64,000 nt of DNA, from contig JAZOAY010000007.1 of the NCBI GenBank assembly GCA_045595725.1, forward strand, positions 6,335 to 70,334, written 5' to 3'. Below, piece after piece: positions 52,489-61,172 of this stretch (position 1 is the first letter of the stretch; each line of letters opens with the position of its first letter). Under the pieces are notes generated by a model. It made no database searches. It had not been told where the DNA came from and saw only the letters and a list, made by a program, of their open reading frames with translations. A program made the position numbers and the translations under genes. Source of the DNA: SIG575 sp045595725. Its GTDB lineage: Bacteria; Bacillota; Clostridia; Oscillospirales; Acutalibacteraceae.

Positions 52489-52542
52489 ATTGTTGCAGCT
52501 ACGAAATTTTGTCCAACGACAATATTTCGTAGCTGCAACAAT
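52489..52542. repeat. Long perfect inverted repeat between converging genes
   Basis: ATTGTTGCAGCTACGAAAT and its exact complement ATTTCGTAGCTGCAACAAT (19 bases each) with a 16-base loop. It may terminate transcription from both sides, although no long T-run is attached. Confidence 0.7.
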
Positions 52543-52577
52543 AATTATCTCCGTACGAACATTACTATTACAATTTG

Positions 52578-53684
52578 TTACCACCTGTTTTCCACATATT
52601 CGCAGAAGGTGAACATATCTTTTATTTCAATTTTTGTTCCGTCATCAAGGATGACATTACCATTCCACATTCCGTAGACCTGATGACAGTTCATTCTGCC
52701 TACTTTGAAATCTACATCTGAGTGGTTGTCAAGAGTGGGGGTCATTGTCATGTTGAATCTGCCGTCCTCGGAAATAAAATTCCACGGTTCCATAAACCTG
52801 CCTTTAGGAAATGTCTCGACATCAACTGCCCCGATTTTGTGGATTTTTCCGTCATAGAAAATACATGTCTCCGTAGCGTTTGATTCGTTGCCGATTGCCC
52901 ATGTGATTTCAAAACCAAAAAGATGTTTTTCTCCGTTTTCATCAACAAGATATGTTGAACCGCTACCCCAATACCAGACCATTTTGTGTATTGTATTTAC
53001 TCTGCCCCAGTCAAGAGAACAGAAGGATTTATCTTTCGAAAATTCATACACATAGTCACCGTAAACAAATTTACCTCCGCAGGGCATACAAAGCTGTTTT
53101 GTGGTCATGAAGTATTTTGTGTCATCTTCGTCAAAGGGAAAAACGGTTGTGATACTTTCAAGACCCTCGGGAATATCCATTGAAGCGGTAACCTCAACCG
53201 GTGTTCTTTTGTAAGTGCCTTTGTACCAAAGAGTTCTTTCTTTTTCTTTTGTATTGAAATCAAATTCGGTTTTTCCTATTTTATCTTTGAATCGGCTTGG
53301 TGCATCAGGAATTGAATGTGATACATGCCTGTTTGCACCTGCAAAATACTGAACAGAATCACAGATTATTTCGCCTGTTTTCAGGTCAACAAGTTTAGCT
53401 GCAACGTATCCGCCGATATTGATGTTTGCAAAGCTGATGAGTATCTGCATTTTATCATCGAAGATAGTGTAGAAATCCCATTCTTTACGGCTGATAATAC
53501 CTTTCTTAACAAGATTACGATCGTATTCAAAAACATTTTTTCTTGCCCAACCTTTTGCAAGTACTGTGCTGTCAGGGTTGAGCAGGGGTGTAGGCTCGGT
53601 ATATTCGATCTGCTTTGATTTTTCTTTCCACTCTGTGAAAGGGATATAGGTTCTTGCCAGTTCGCTACGGCTTTTTGTATCCAT
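52578..53684 (-). CDS. DUF2804 family protein (copy 2)
   Basis: 368 residues of DUF2804, a clear paralogue of the protein at 38,101-39,198. Shared stretches include KGWARKNVFEYDR, CMPCGGKFVYGDYVYEFSKD and KMVWYWGSGSTYLVDENGEK. It is cytosolic by appearance, with no signal peptide, and its function is unknown. The ATG is behind GGAG eight bases upstream. It stands next to tRNA-Lys and the surface polysaccharide region, and is not next to a beta-helix gene as copy 1 is. Confidence 0.88.
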   Translation of the reverse strand: MDTKSRSELARTYIPFTEWKEKSKQIEYTEPTPLLNPDSTVLAKGWARKNVFEYDRNLVKKGIISRKEWDFYTIFDDKMQILISFANINIGGYVAAKLVDLKTGEIICDSVQYFAGANRHVSHSIPDAPSRFKDKIGKTEFDFNTKEKERTLWYKGTYKRTPVEVTASMDIPEGLESITTVFPFDEDDTKYFMTTKQLCMPCGGKFVYGDYVYEFSKDKSFCSLDWGRVNTIHKMVWYWGSGSTYLVDENGEKHLFGFEITWAIGNESNATETCIFYDGKIHKIGAVDVETFPKGRFMEPWNFISEDGRFNMTMTPTLDNHSDVDFKVGRMNCHQVYGMWNGNVILDDGTKIEIKDMFTFCEYVENRW

Positions 53685-53707
53685 TTAATCAACTCCGCGT
53701 ATAAGTA

Positions 53708-53739
53708 AAAATCCCGAATGCATAAACATTCGGGATTTT
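53708..53739. terminator. Terminator after tRNA-Lys
   Basis: AAAATCCCGAATG / CATTCGGGATTTT perfect 13-base stem with T-rich flank on the minus strand. It ends the tRNA transcript before DUF2804 copy 2. Confidence 0.85.
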
Positions 53740-53814
53740 GGTGATCCATCGGAGATTCGAACTCCGGACACCTTGATTAAAAGTCAAGTGCTCTGCCGGC
53801 TGAGCTAATGGATC
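53739..53814 (-). tRNA. tRNA-Lys (anticodon TTT)
   Basis: A 76-base cloverleaf: acceptor GATCCAT / ATGGATC, D arm GCTC...GAGC, anticodon stem CTTGA / TCAAG with loop CTTTTAA (anticodon TTT), T arm TCCGG / CCGGA-type pairing, and an encoded CCA. It reads AAA and AAG. Confidence 0.96.
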
Positions 53815-53839
53815 ATATATTTGTGCTGAACACCTTGAT

Positions 53840-53868
53840 ATTATATAGTGTTTTTCAAAATATGTCAA
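53840..53868 (-). promoter_or_regulatory. Promoter of tRNA-Lys
   Basis: Minus strand: TTGACA (53863-53868), 17 bases, TATAAT (53840-53845). Both hexamers and the spacing are perfect consensus. Confidence 0.9.
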
Positions 53869-53971
53869 GAGATTTTTTTAAAAAATTTTTTATTGGCTGA
53901 TTTTTTTACATTTTAACATATTTTTACCCTTTTGAGAGAAACTATTTATGAGTTTTTTAGGAGGATATGAT

Positions 53972-54646
53972 ATGTGGATCGTACTTATCAGGACTTTTTT
54001 GCTTTATTTTATTGTAATTATGGTTGTCCGGTTTATGGGAAAACGTCAGATAGGTCAGCTTCAACCTACAGAGCTTGTGGTGACAATACTTCTTTCTGAG
54101 ATTGCGGCAATCCCTTTGGAAAATGATTCCGTACCACTTATCTATTCTTTGTCGGCAGTAATTCTTCTTGCCTGTCTTGAAATAATTTCGTCTGGAATTG
54201 CCCTCAAAAGCGGGAAATACCGCCGTGCAGTTGAAGGTAATGCGGTTTTTATTATCAAAGAAGGAAAACTCGACGCAAAAGCTGTAAAAAAACTCCGTTA
54301 TTCTATTGATGATATTATGGAAGGTCTGAGACAAAAGGATGTTTTTGACATAAGTGAAGTTGAATATGCTGTTGTGGAAACAAACGGAAATCTCAGCATT
54401 CTCCTCAAATCTGATAAAATCCCTCTTACTCCTTCTGACATGGAAATGAATAAAAAAGAAAAGGGCATTCCTGCTGTTGTTGTTGCTGACGGGAAATATA
54501 TTTATTCCAATTTTTCTCTTTGCAGAACCAGTGAAGAAAAAATCGGAAAACTTCTTGAAAAAGAAAAAATGACAATTGACAAGGTTATGCTTATGACACT
54601 TGATAAAACAGGGAATAAATTTATTATTCCGAAGGAGGGGGAATAA
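53972..54646 (+). CDS. YetF/DUF421 family membrane protein
   Basis: 224 residues. Three N-terminal helices (about 5-75) are followed by a cytosolic DUF421 domain with the signature GKRQIGQLQPTELVVTILLSE and, later, VKKLRYSIDDIMEGLRQKDVFDISEVEYAVVE. In Bacillus, YetF-type proteins are linked to spore germination membranes, but this is not general. The start is ATG 53972, behind AGGAGG seven bases upstream. The next gene overlaps its stop (TAATG). Confidence 0.88.
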   Translation: MWIVLIRTFLLYFIVIMVVRFMGKRQIGQLQPTELVVTILLSEIAAIPLENDSVPLIYSLSAVILLACLEIISSGIALKSGKYRRAVEGNAVFIIKEGKLDAKAVKKLRYSIDDIMEGLRQKDVFDISEVEYAVVETNGNLSILLKSDKIPLTPSDMEMNKKEKGIPAVVVADGKYIYSNFSLCRTSEEKIGKLLEKEKMTIDKVMLMTLDKTGNKFIIPKEGE

Positions 54647-55020
54647 TGAAAAGATTTGTTATTGCACTTACTTTACTTGTATTTATTGCCGTAGGAAGTT
54701 TTTTTGTAACCTCTTCTGCAAAAAAAGCTATAGAAGAAACAAAAGATGCACTCCTTTCCTGTGCAATAAAAGAGGAAAACATTTCCACTAATGTTGTTGA
54801 AATCAAAACAGCTTTGAACACGTGGGACAAAAACAAAAAAATCCTGTACGTATTCATGTTTCATGACGATTTTTCAGAAACAGAAAAAAACATGATAAAA
54901 CTCAGGTATCTGACAGAATTTCCCGAACCTGGTGAAATTAAACGATTAAGCCGTGAAAGTGCTATGATGCTTGACAATCTTGCGGATGCTTTTTGCGTAA
55001 GTTTTGAAAATATCTTCTGA
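54646..55020 (+). CDS. DUF4363 family protein
   Basis: 124 residues with an N-terminal transmembrane helix (about 4-22) and a helical extracytoplasmic domain. This size and position right after a YetF/DUF421 gene are typical of DUF4363 in Clostridia. Function unknown; probably a partner of YetF. The start overlaps the YetF stop, with AAGGAGGGGG upstream. Confidence 0.8.
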   Translation: MKRFVIALTLLVFIAVGSFFVTSSAKKAIEETKDALLSCAIKEENISTNVVEIKTALNTWDKNKKILYVFMFHDDFSETEKNMIKLRYLTEFPEPGEIKRLSRESAMMLDNLADAFCVSFENIF

Positions 55021-55044
55021 ATTGTAACCTTAATATATTTTAAG

Positions 55045-55073
55045 TTGATTTTCATAAATGTTTGTGATATAAT
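55045..55073 (+). promoter_or_regulatory. Promoter of the polysaccharide operon
   Basis: TTGATT (55045-55050), 17 bases, TATAAT (55068-55073) with TGa in front. It lies 42 bases before the Wzz start. Confidence 0.8.
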
Positions 55074-55114
55074 TATTGAGTACAAATATGCTCATTTTGA
55101 AAGGAAGTAAAGAG

Positions 55115-55801
55115 ATGACCGGAAAAAGACTTATGTCGGCACTTATTCAGCTTATACCTGTGATTTTGGTTGTTACTTTTATTTTCGGTGCAATCGGCGG
55201 ATATGTAAACTATTTTATCCTCGAACCCGAATATACTGCAACAACCTCTTTCTATGTAATGGCACCTGTTGAAGAGGAAGCCGGAGCCGATAGTAATGCT
55301 ATCATTACATATTATGAAAAGCTTGCTCTCGACTACAGTGAAATTGCAAAAAGTCGAAGTATCACAAGTGAAGTTGCCAGAAATCTCGGACTTTCAGGCG
55401 GTCTTAATGACTATAAAATAGAAGTTGCTCCTGCAGAAGAAACACGTGTGATGGAACTTACTGTTACAGGAGAAGACTCAAACCTTGTTAAGGATATTGC
55501 AGACGAAATGGTCAAGGTGTTCACTGAAACAGTGAAACGCGTTATCGGTGCAGAAAATGTTAATGTTATCGATTACGCTTATGTTGAAAGAACCGGGCCC
55601 ATGAGAGCTCAGAACACAATTCTTTTTGCTCTCGCAGGTGCTATTATTACAGTTGGTATTATCGTTCTCAAGGAATTTGCAGATACTACTTTCAGAACTG
55701 CCCAAGAGGTTGAAGAAATGCTTGATCTGCCCGTACTTGCACAGGTAAACAGAATCAAGAGTACCCAGGGTAAAGGCAAGAAGAAAAAGGAAAGCAAATA
55801 G
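55115..55801 (+). CDS. Wzz/CapA-type chain-length determinant protein
   Basis: 228 residues. Two transmembrane helices (about 10-33 and 170-190) flank an extracytoplasmic coiled domain, the Wzz layout; the region after helix 1 has EYTATTSFYVMAP. The protein serves as the membrane activator of the separate BY-kinase that follows. The ATG at 55115 is behind AAAGGAAG. It is the first gene of the capsule/EPS operon and ends in TAG. Confidence 0.92.
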   Translation: MTGKRLMSALIQLIPVILVVTFIFGAIGGYVNYFILEPEYTATTSFYVMAPVEEEAGADSNAIITYYEKLALDYSEIAKSRSITSEVARNLGLSGGLNDYKIEVAPAEETRVMELTVTGEDSNLVKDIADEMVKVFTETVKRVIGAENVNVIDYAYVERTGPMRAQNTILFALAGAIITVGIIVLKEFADTTFRTAQEVEEMLDLPVLAQVNRIKSTQGKGKKKKESK

Positions 55802-55838
55802 AATCAGGGTTCTGAGTTTTTGAAAGGAAGGATATTTT

Positions 55839-56714
55839 ATGGCTAAGTTTAAAGGTAAACCCGGCTACAGTTACGGATATGGTTACGGTTATGGCTACGG
55901 TTATGGTTATTATCCGGGTGAAAGTAATAATAACAAAGTTCATGAAGCAATTAAAACCCTGAGAAGTAACATTAAATTTTCAGGTATTGATAATCCCATA
56001 AAAACAATTGTTATCACCAGTAGTATTCCCGGTGAAGGAAAAAGTACAATTTCTCATTTCCTTGCAATTGAAATGGCAAAAGCAGGTAACAAAACACTTA
56101 TCGTTGAATGTGACCTCCGTCGTCCTACACAGGGTAACCTTTTCAAGGTACGACCCAAGAAGGGTCTTACCAAATATCTTTCAGGAGAATGTACTCTTGA
56201 AGAAGCGGCATCTGTCACAAATACAGAAAACCTTTATTTCCTTGATGTTGACTCAAAGGTGGTTAATCCTGTTGAACTGTTAGGTTCAGACCGTTTCAAA
56301 AGAGCAATGGAAGAAATGAAAGAAAAGTTTGATATTGTTATTTTCGACACTCTTCCTCTTGTGAGTTTCATTGAAGGTGCTCTTGTTGCTGCAAATGCAG
56401 ATGCTACAATTGTGGTTGTCCGTGCAGGATATACCCCTCAGAGGGCGGTTCTTGCAAGTCTTGATCAGCTTGAAAAAGCAAATGCTAAAATAATAGGTAC
56501 TGTTCTGAACGGTATTGAAGAATCAGAATCAGGTCAATATTACGGCTACCGTAAATACAGCAAATACAACGAGCGTTATCACGGAAAATATGGTTATAAT
56601 TATGACAGTTATGACAGTTATTATGCGGAAATAAACGAAAAAGAAGAAAAAGAAAAAGTTGAAGAAGAAAAGCAGGATTCTCAGAAAAACAATTTCAATG
56701 ATCTGATTTTATAA
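55839..56714 (+). CDS. Bacterial tyrosine kinase, CpsD/CapB type, with N-terminal Gly-Tyr repeat
   Basis: 291 residues. The kinase part has Walker A SSIPGEGKST (61-70), Walker A' TLIVECDLRRP (86-96) and Walker B IVIFD (166-170). The C terminus carries the expected autophosphorylation tyrosine cluster (about 228-262: YYGYRKYSKY and YNYDSYDSYY). In addition, an unusual (GY)n repeat occupies residues 9-25 at the N terminus, encoded by tandem GGT/TAT-type codons. BY-kinases act with Wzz to control polysaccharide length and amount. The ATG is preceded by AAAGGAAGG. Confidence 0.93.
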   Translation: MAKFKGKPGYSYGYGYGYGYGYGYYPGESNNNKVHEAIKTLRSNIKFSGIDNPIKTIVITSSIPGEGKSTISHFLAIEMAKAGNKTLIVECDLRRPTQGNLFKVRPKKGLTKYLSGECTLEEAASVTNTENLYFLDVDSKVVNPVELLGSDRFKRAMEEMKEKFDIVIFDTLPLVSFIEGALVAANADATIVVVRAGYTPQRAVLASLDQLEKANAKIIGTVLNGIEESESGQYYGYRKYSKYNERYHGKYGYNYDSYDSYYAEINEKEEKEKVEEEKQDSQKNNFNDLIL

Positions 56715-56731
56715 GACAGGCGGTGGAATTG

Positions 56732-57412
56732 TTGACGGATATTCACAGTCACATACTTTTTGGTGTAGATGATGGTGCTCCTGATTATGAAGAATCGGTA
56801 AGAATGCTCAAAGAGGCAAAAAAGGCAGGTTTTGATACAATAATTGCCACACCTCATGTAAGGCGTCCGAATTTTGACAAAGGCCCCGTAAGAGAAAGCA
56901 TGGCAGCACTCAGGCCTGTAGCTGAAAGCATAGGCATAAATCTTATTCAGGGATATGAGTACAATATTTCAGCTCTTACAGATGACGGAATTGAGGGTGC
57001 ATTACGTTTTTGCACAGAGGGAACAAAAACTATTCTTCTTGAAATGAAAGGTACACGCGTTGCATCAAACTGGGAGAGAATTGTAATTCATTTTCAGCAA
57101 GAAGGAGCGGATGTAATTATTGCTCACCCTGAAAGATATGCAGATATTCATTCAGACAGTGATATGGTTTCACGTATGCTGGAAGTAGGATGTAAATTTC
57201 AGATTGATCTTGCAGTTATGTTGGAGAGAAATATATTCAATAAAGAGAAAAAATGTGCCAGAAAACTTCTTGAAAGAGGTGCAGTACGCTGGTGTTCTTC
57301 CGATGCTCACAGGGCAGAGGATTATAAATATTTTGCGCAGGCTTTTCAAAAATACGGTGATGAATTTTTTTGTATGCCTGACAGAAACTCGTACCCGGAA
57401 TTGATAAAATAA
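56732..57412 (+). CDS. Tyrosine-protein phosphatase, CpsB/CapC PHP type
   Basis: 226 residues of the PHP phosphatase family. Metal-binding motifs are TDIHSHILFGVDDGA at the N terminus, ATPHVRRP, AHPERY and SSDAHR. It removes phosphate from the BY-kinase. The start is TTG 56732 (MTDIHSHIL), fitting the family N terminus, with GGCGGTGG upstream; a GTG at 56723 lies inside that site. It begins 17 bases after the kinase. Confidence 0.92.
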   Translation: MTDIHSHILFGVDDGAPDYEESVRMLKEAKKAGFDTIIATPHVRRPNFDKGPVRESMAALRPVAESIGINLIQGYEYNISALTDDGIEGALRFCTEGTKTILLEMKGTRVASNWERIVIHFQQEGADVIIAHPERYADIHSDSDMVSRMLEVGCKFQIDLAVMLERNIFNKEKKCARKLLERGAVRWCSSDAHRAEDYKYFAQAFQKYGDEFFCMPDRNSYPELIK

Positions 57413-57434
57413 ATTGAGAAAGGATTTTCAAAAA

Positions 57435-58757
57435 ATGAGAAATCTCTATAAGAAAATCGTAAATGGTGAAGAAAAAATTTCACTGGTAGGTCTTGGTTAT
57501 GTGGGAATGCCTATTGCTGTTGCTTTTGCAAAGAAAGTAAAGGTTGTGGGTTTTGATCTTAACGAGAGAAAAATAGACCTCTATAAATCCGGTGTTGATC
57601 CCACAAACGAAGTGGGTGATGAAGCTATTTCACAAACAACAGTTGACTTTACTTGCGATGAAACAAGACTTAAAGAGGCGAAATTCCATATTGTAGCAGT
57701 TCCTACACCTGTTAATAAAGATCACACACCTGACCTTACACCCGTTGAAGGTGCAAGCAGGATTGTAGGCAGAAACCTTGTGAAAGGTTCTGTTGTTGTT
57801 TACGAAAGCACAGTATATCCCGGAGTAACGGAAGATGTTTGTGTTCCCATTCTTGAAGAAGAATCGGGACTTAAATGCGGTGTTGACTTCAAGGTAGGTT
57901 ACTCACCCGAAAGAATTAATCCCGGTGATAAGGAACACAGACTTGAAACAATTGTTAAAATTGTTTCGGGTATGGACGAAGAAACACTTGAACTGGTAGC
58001 AAAAGTTTATTCGCTTGTTATTGATGCGGGTGTTTACAAAGCAGAAAGCATTAAAGTTGCTGAAGCTGCAAAAGTTATTGAAAACAGCCAGAGAGACATC
58101 AACATTGCTTTCATGAATGAGCTTTCAATCATCTTTAACAAGATGGGAATTGATACAGCGGCTGTTCTTAAGGCTGCAGGTACAAAATGGAACTTTCTCA
58201 AATTCTTCCCCGGTCTGGTAGGCGGACATTGCATTGGTGTTGATCCGTATTATCTTACATACAAGGCAGAACAGATCGGTTACCATTCACAGATTATACT
58301 TGCCGGCAGAAGAATCAATGACGACATGGGTAAATATATTGCGGAAAACACGGTGAAAAAACTTATTTCATGCGGTAAATCAGTTAAGGACAGTCGTGTT
58401 GCAGTTCTTGGCCTTACATTTAAGGAGAATTGTCCCGATACAAGAAATACAAAAATTATTGATGTCATCAAGGAACTTAAGGAATACGGTGTTAAATCTT
58501 TTGTCACAGATGCTTATGCTGAAGAAGAGGACGCTAAGAAAGAATACGGCATTGACCTTATTCCGTTGAGTGAACTTAAAAACATGGATGCTGTTATTGT
58601 TGCTGTAGCACATGATAAATATTTTGAACTTACACAGGCTGATATTGATGCAATCTATGCACCTTGCGATAATTCAGAAAAAGTTCTTATTGACGTAAAG
58701 GGAATTCTTGACAGAAAAGCTTACGAAGCAGCAGGTTACTGCTACTGGAGATTATAA
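57435..58757 (+). CDS. UDP-N-acetyl-hexosamine 6-dehydrogenase, WbpO/TviB type
   Basis: 440 residues. The NAD-binding motif is VGLGYVGMPIAVAF near residue 20, and the catalytic Cys is Cys266 in GGHCIGVDPYYL. It oxidises a UDP-N-acetylhexosamine twice at C6 to the uronic acid. With the WbpP-like epimerase next to it, the most likely product is UDP-GalNAcA, as in WbpO/TviB pathways. The ATG at 57435 follows AAAGGA. Confidence 0.93.
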   Translation: MRNLYKKIVNGEEKISLVGLGYVGMPIAVAFAKKVKVVGFDLNERKIDLYKSGVDPTNEVGDEAISQTTVDFTCDETRLKEAKFHIVAVPTPVNKDHTPDLTPVEGASRIVGRNLVKGSVVVYESTVYPGVTEDVCVPILEEESGLKCGVDFKVGYSPERINPGDKEHRLETIVKIVSGMDEETLELVAKVYSLVIDAGVYKAESIKVAEAAKVIENSQRDINIAFMNELSIIFNKMGIDTAAVLKAAGTKWNFLKFFPGLVGGHCIGVDPYYLTYKAEQIGYHSQIILAGRRINDDMGKYIAENTVKKLISCGKSVKDSRVAVLGLTFKENCPDTRNTKIIDVIKELKEYGVKSFVTDAYAEEEDAKKEYGIDLIPLSELKNMDAVIVAVAHDKYFELTQADIDAIYAPCDNSEKVLIDVKGILDRKAYEAAGYCYWRL

Positions 58758-58777
58758 TTTACGGGAGACAGTTTGAA

Positions 58778-59755
58778 ATGGGATATGACAATCTTGTTTT
58801 TGATAAAGACAGTGTTTTTCTTGTAACAGGAGGAGCAGGGTTTATTGGTTCAAACCTCTGCGAAGCAATTCTTAAAATGGGTTACAAGGTAAGATGTCTT
58901 GATAACTTCTCAACAGGTAAAAGAGAAAATATTGAAGGCTTCCTTTCAAATCCCGATTTCACCCTCATTGAAGGTGACATCAGGGACTATGAAACTTGCG
59001 AAAAGGCTTGTGATGGTGTAGATTATGTTTCAAACCAGGCTGCCTGGGGAAGTGTTCCCAGAAGCATTGAGATGCCATTGCTTTATGAAGAGATAAATAT
59101 AAAAGGGACACTCAATATGCTTGAAGCCGCAAGGCAGAAGGGCGTTAAGAGATTTGTCTATGCTTCAAGCTCATCTGTTTACGGAGATGAACCAAATCTT
59201 CCGAAGAAAGAGGGCAGAGAAGGAAATCTTCTTTCTCCCTATGCACTTACAAAAGGTGTCTGCGAACTTTATGCGAAACTTTATACGGATATTTATGGGC
59301 TTGAAACAGTGGGTTTCCGTTATTTTAATGTTTTCGGCAGACGTCAGGACCCATACGGCTTTTATGCTGCAGTTATTCCGAAATTTGTAAGACTTCTTCT
59401 TAATGACGAGGCTCCCACAATCAACGGTGACGGCAAACAGTCAAGAGACTTTACATATATTGAAAACGTTATTGAAGCAAACCTTAAAGCAATGGTTGCT
59501 CCTAAGGAAGCAACAGGACAGGCTTATAACATCGCTTACGGCGACCAGATTTATCTTATTGACCTTTACAATGAACTTTGCAAACTTCTAGGCAAAGACA
59601 TTGAACCTATTTACGGACCTGACCGAGCTGGTGATATAAAACATTCAAAGGCAGATATATCAAAGGCAAAAGAACTTCTTGGTTATGATCCTGATTGGTC
59701 TTTTGAAAGAGGTTTTGCAGATGCAGTTGAATGGTATAAAGAAAATATAAATTAA
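58778..59755 (+). CDS. UDP-N-acetylglucosamine 4-epimerase, WbpP/TviC type
   Basis: 325 residues, an extended SDR epimerase. It has GGAGFIGSN for NAD binding, and YASSSSVYGDE with the catalytic Tyr155-x3-Lys159 (YALTK). NQAAWGSVPRSIEMP and RYFNVFGRRQDP are close to WbpP, which prefers UDP-GlcNAc/UDP-GalNAc. It would make UDP-GalNAc for the dehydrogenase upstream. The ATG is preceded by GGGAGACAG. Confidence 0.93.
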   Translation: MGYDNLVFDKDSVFLVTGGAGFIGSNLCEAILKMGYKVRCLDNFSTGKRENIEGFLSNPDFTLIEGDIRDYETCEKACDGVDYVSNQAAWGSVPRSIEMPLLYEEINIKGTLNMLEAARQKGVKRFVYASSSSVYGDEPNLPKKEGREGNLLSPYALTKGVCELYAKLYTDIYGLETVGFRYFNVFGRRQDPYGFYAAVIPKFVRLLLNDEAPTINGDGKQSRDFTYIENVIEANLKAMVAPKEATGQAYNIAYGDQIYLIDLYNELCKLLGKDIEPIYGPDRAGDIKHSKADISKAKELLGYDPDWSFERGFADAVEWYKENIN

Positions 59756-59787
59756 GAATATTTAATTAAAATTAAGCGGAGGGTGTT

Positions 59788-59892
59788 ATGAACAGAGTTC
59801 TTCAAAAAAAAACAAAAAAGACATCGTCCGCTATTTTGAAGGGCTGAATTTGTGGATATTTGCTGTGATTTTAGTGGTAAATATCTACTTTT
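59788..59892 (+). pseudogene. Decayed fragment of an O-antigen-ligase-like gene
   Basis: The 296-base gap between the epimerase and CapF genes starts with an ATG behind GCGGAGGGT. Crossing a frameshift in an A-rich run (about 59,803-59,819) restores VRYFEGLNLWIFAVILVVNIYF, which aligns with VRYFQDLNPWMIVVLVVVNVLF at residues 17-38 of the intact protein at 50,902. A stop follows at 59,890, and the remainder is degenerate and soon unrecognisable. It appears to be the relic of a second polymerase gene of this operon. Confidence 0.75.
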
Positions 59893-60051
59893 AGTAAAGA
59901 GATTAGTTAAGTTTACGTTTTTGCATGAGTCTGTATTGAGTAGGTTATCCAAGAATTTTATTTTTGTATAATCATAATTGGCAGAAAAACGAAAAATTTT
60001 TACGTATAAAAGATTTTGTCACAAAGAAATTAAAATGAGGAGATACGTTTT

Positions 60052-61161
60052 ATGAAAATTCTTGTAACAGGAGCAGATGGATTTGTAGGAAAAAATCTCT
60101 GTGCAAATTTTAAAACGAATGATAACTATGAGCTTCTCAGATTTGATATAAATACAGAAAAATCACTTCTCGAAAAATATTGTCAGGAGTGTGATTTCGT
60201 TGTTCATCTTGCAGGTGTAAACCGTCCTGAAACTGAAGATGAATTTGCAAAGGGTAACTCAGGTTTTACAGGAGAACTTCTTGCTTGTCTTAAGAAAAAC
60301 AGGAATACGTGTCCCGTACTTATAACGTCTTCCATTCAGGCTGAACTTTCCAATGCTTACGGAAAATCAAAAAAAGATGCGGAAGATTTAATTTTTGCTT
60401 ACGGTAAAGAAACAGGTGCAGATGTTTTTGTTTACAGAATGCCCAATGTTTTCGGTAAATGGTGCCGTCCTAATTATAACAGCGCGGTTGCCACTTTCTG
60501 TAACAATATTGCAAGAGATCTGCCCATAACTGTTAATGACAGAAATCATCAGATGCAGCTTGTTTATATTGACGATGTTGTCAACGAAATCAGAAATGCC
60601 GTTGAAGGTAAAGCGAATAAAAAAGATAAATTCTGCGAAATTCTTCCGGTTCACAAGAAGACACTTGGTGAAATTGTTGATCTTATCTATTCTTTTAAAG
60701 CTTCACGTGACGAAAGAAAAGTTGCTGACATGTCAGATGAATTTGTAAAAGCTCTTTACGCAACCTATCTCAGTTATCTTCCTGAAGATAGATTTTCATA
60801 TCCTCTTAAAATGAACATTGATGAAAGAGGTTCTTTTACAGAAATTATCAGAACGGTTGACAGAGGACAGATGTCGGTAAATATTTCAAAACCGGGTATC
60901 ACAAAGGGTAACCATTGGCACAACACAAAAAATGAAAAATTTGTTGTTGTTTCAGGCAAAGGCGTTATTCGTTTCAGAAAACCCGACGAAGAAAAAATTA
61001 TTGAATATTATGTAAGCGGCGATAAAATCGAGGTTGTGGATATTCCTACGGGATATACTCATAATATTGAAAATTTAGGTGACACGGACCTTGTTACATT
61101 TATGTGGTGCAATGAACCATTTGACCCTGAAAAACCCGATACATTTTTCCTTAAAGTATGA
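60052..61161 (+). CDS. capF: Capsular polysaccharide reductase CapF/WbjC family
   Basis: 369 residues with two domains: an N-terminal extended SDR domain (GADGFVGKN for cofactor binding; NAYGKSKKDAE holds the catalytic Tyr/Lys) and a C-terminal cupin (about 245-369, GNHWHNTKNEKFVVVSGKG with metal-binding His). CapF is the second enzyme of UDP-L-FucNAc synthesis, acting between CapE and CapG. CapE (a 4,6-dehydratase/epimerase) is not seen in the window. The ATG follows GAGGAGA. Confidence 0.94.
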   Translation: MKILVTGADGFVGKNLCANFKTNDNYELLRFDINTEKSLLEKYCQECDFVVHLAGVNRPETEDEFAKGNSGFTGELLACLKKNRNTCPVLITSSIQAELSNAYGKSKKDAEDLIFAYGKETGADVFVYRMPNVFGKWCRPNYNSAVATFCNNIARDLPITVNDRNHQMQLVYIDDVVNEIRNAVEGKANKKDKFCEILPVHKKTLGEIVDLIYSFKASRDERKVADMSDEFVKALYATYLSYLPEDRFSYPLKMNIDERGSFTEIIRTVDRGQMSVNISKPGITKGNHWHNTKNEKFVVVSGKGVIRFRKPDEEKIIEYYVSGDKIEVVDIPTGYTHNIENLGDTDLVTFMWCNEPFDPEKPDTFFLKV

Positions 61162-61172
61162 GGTGGAAATAA

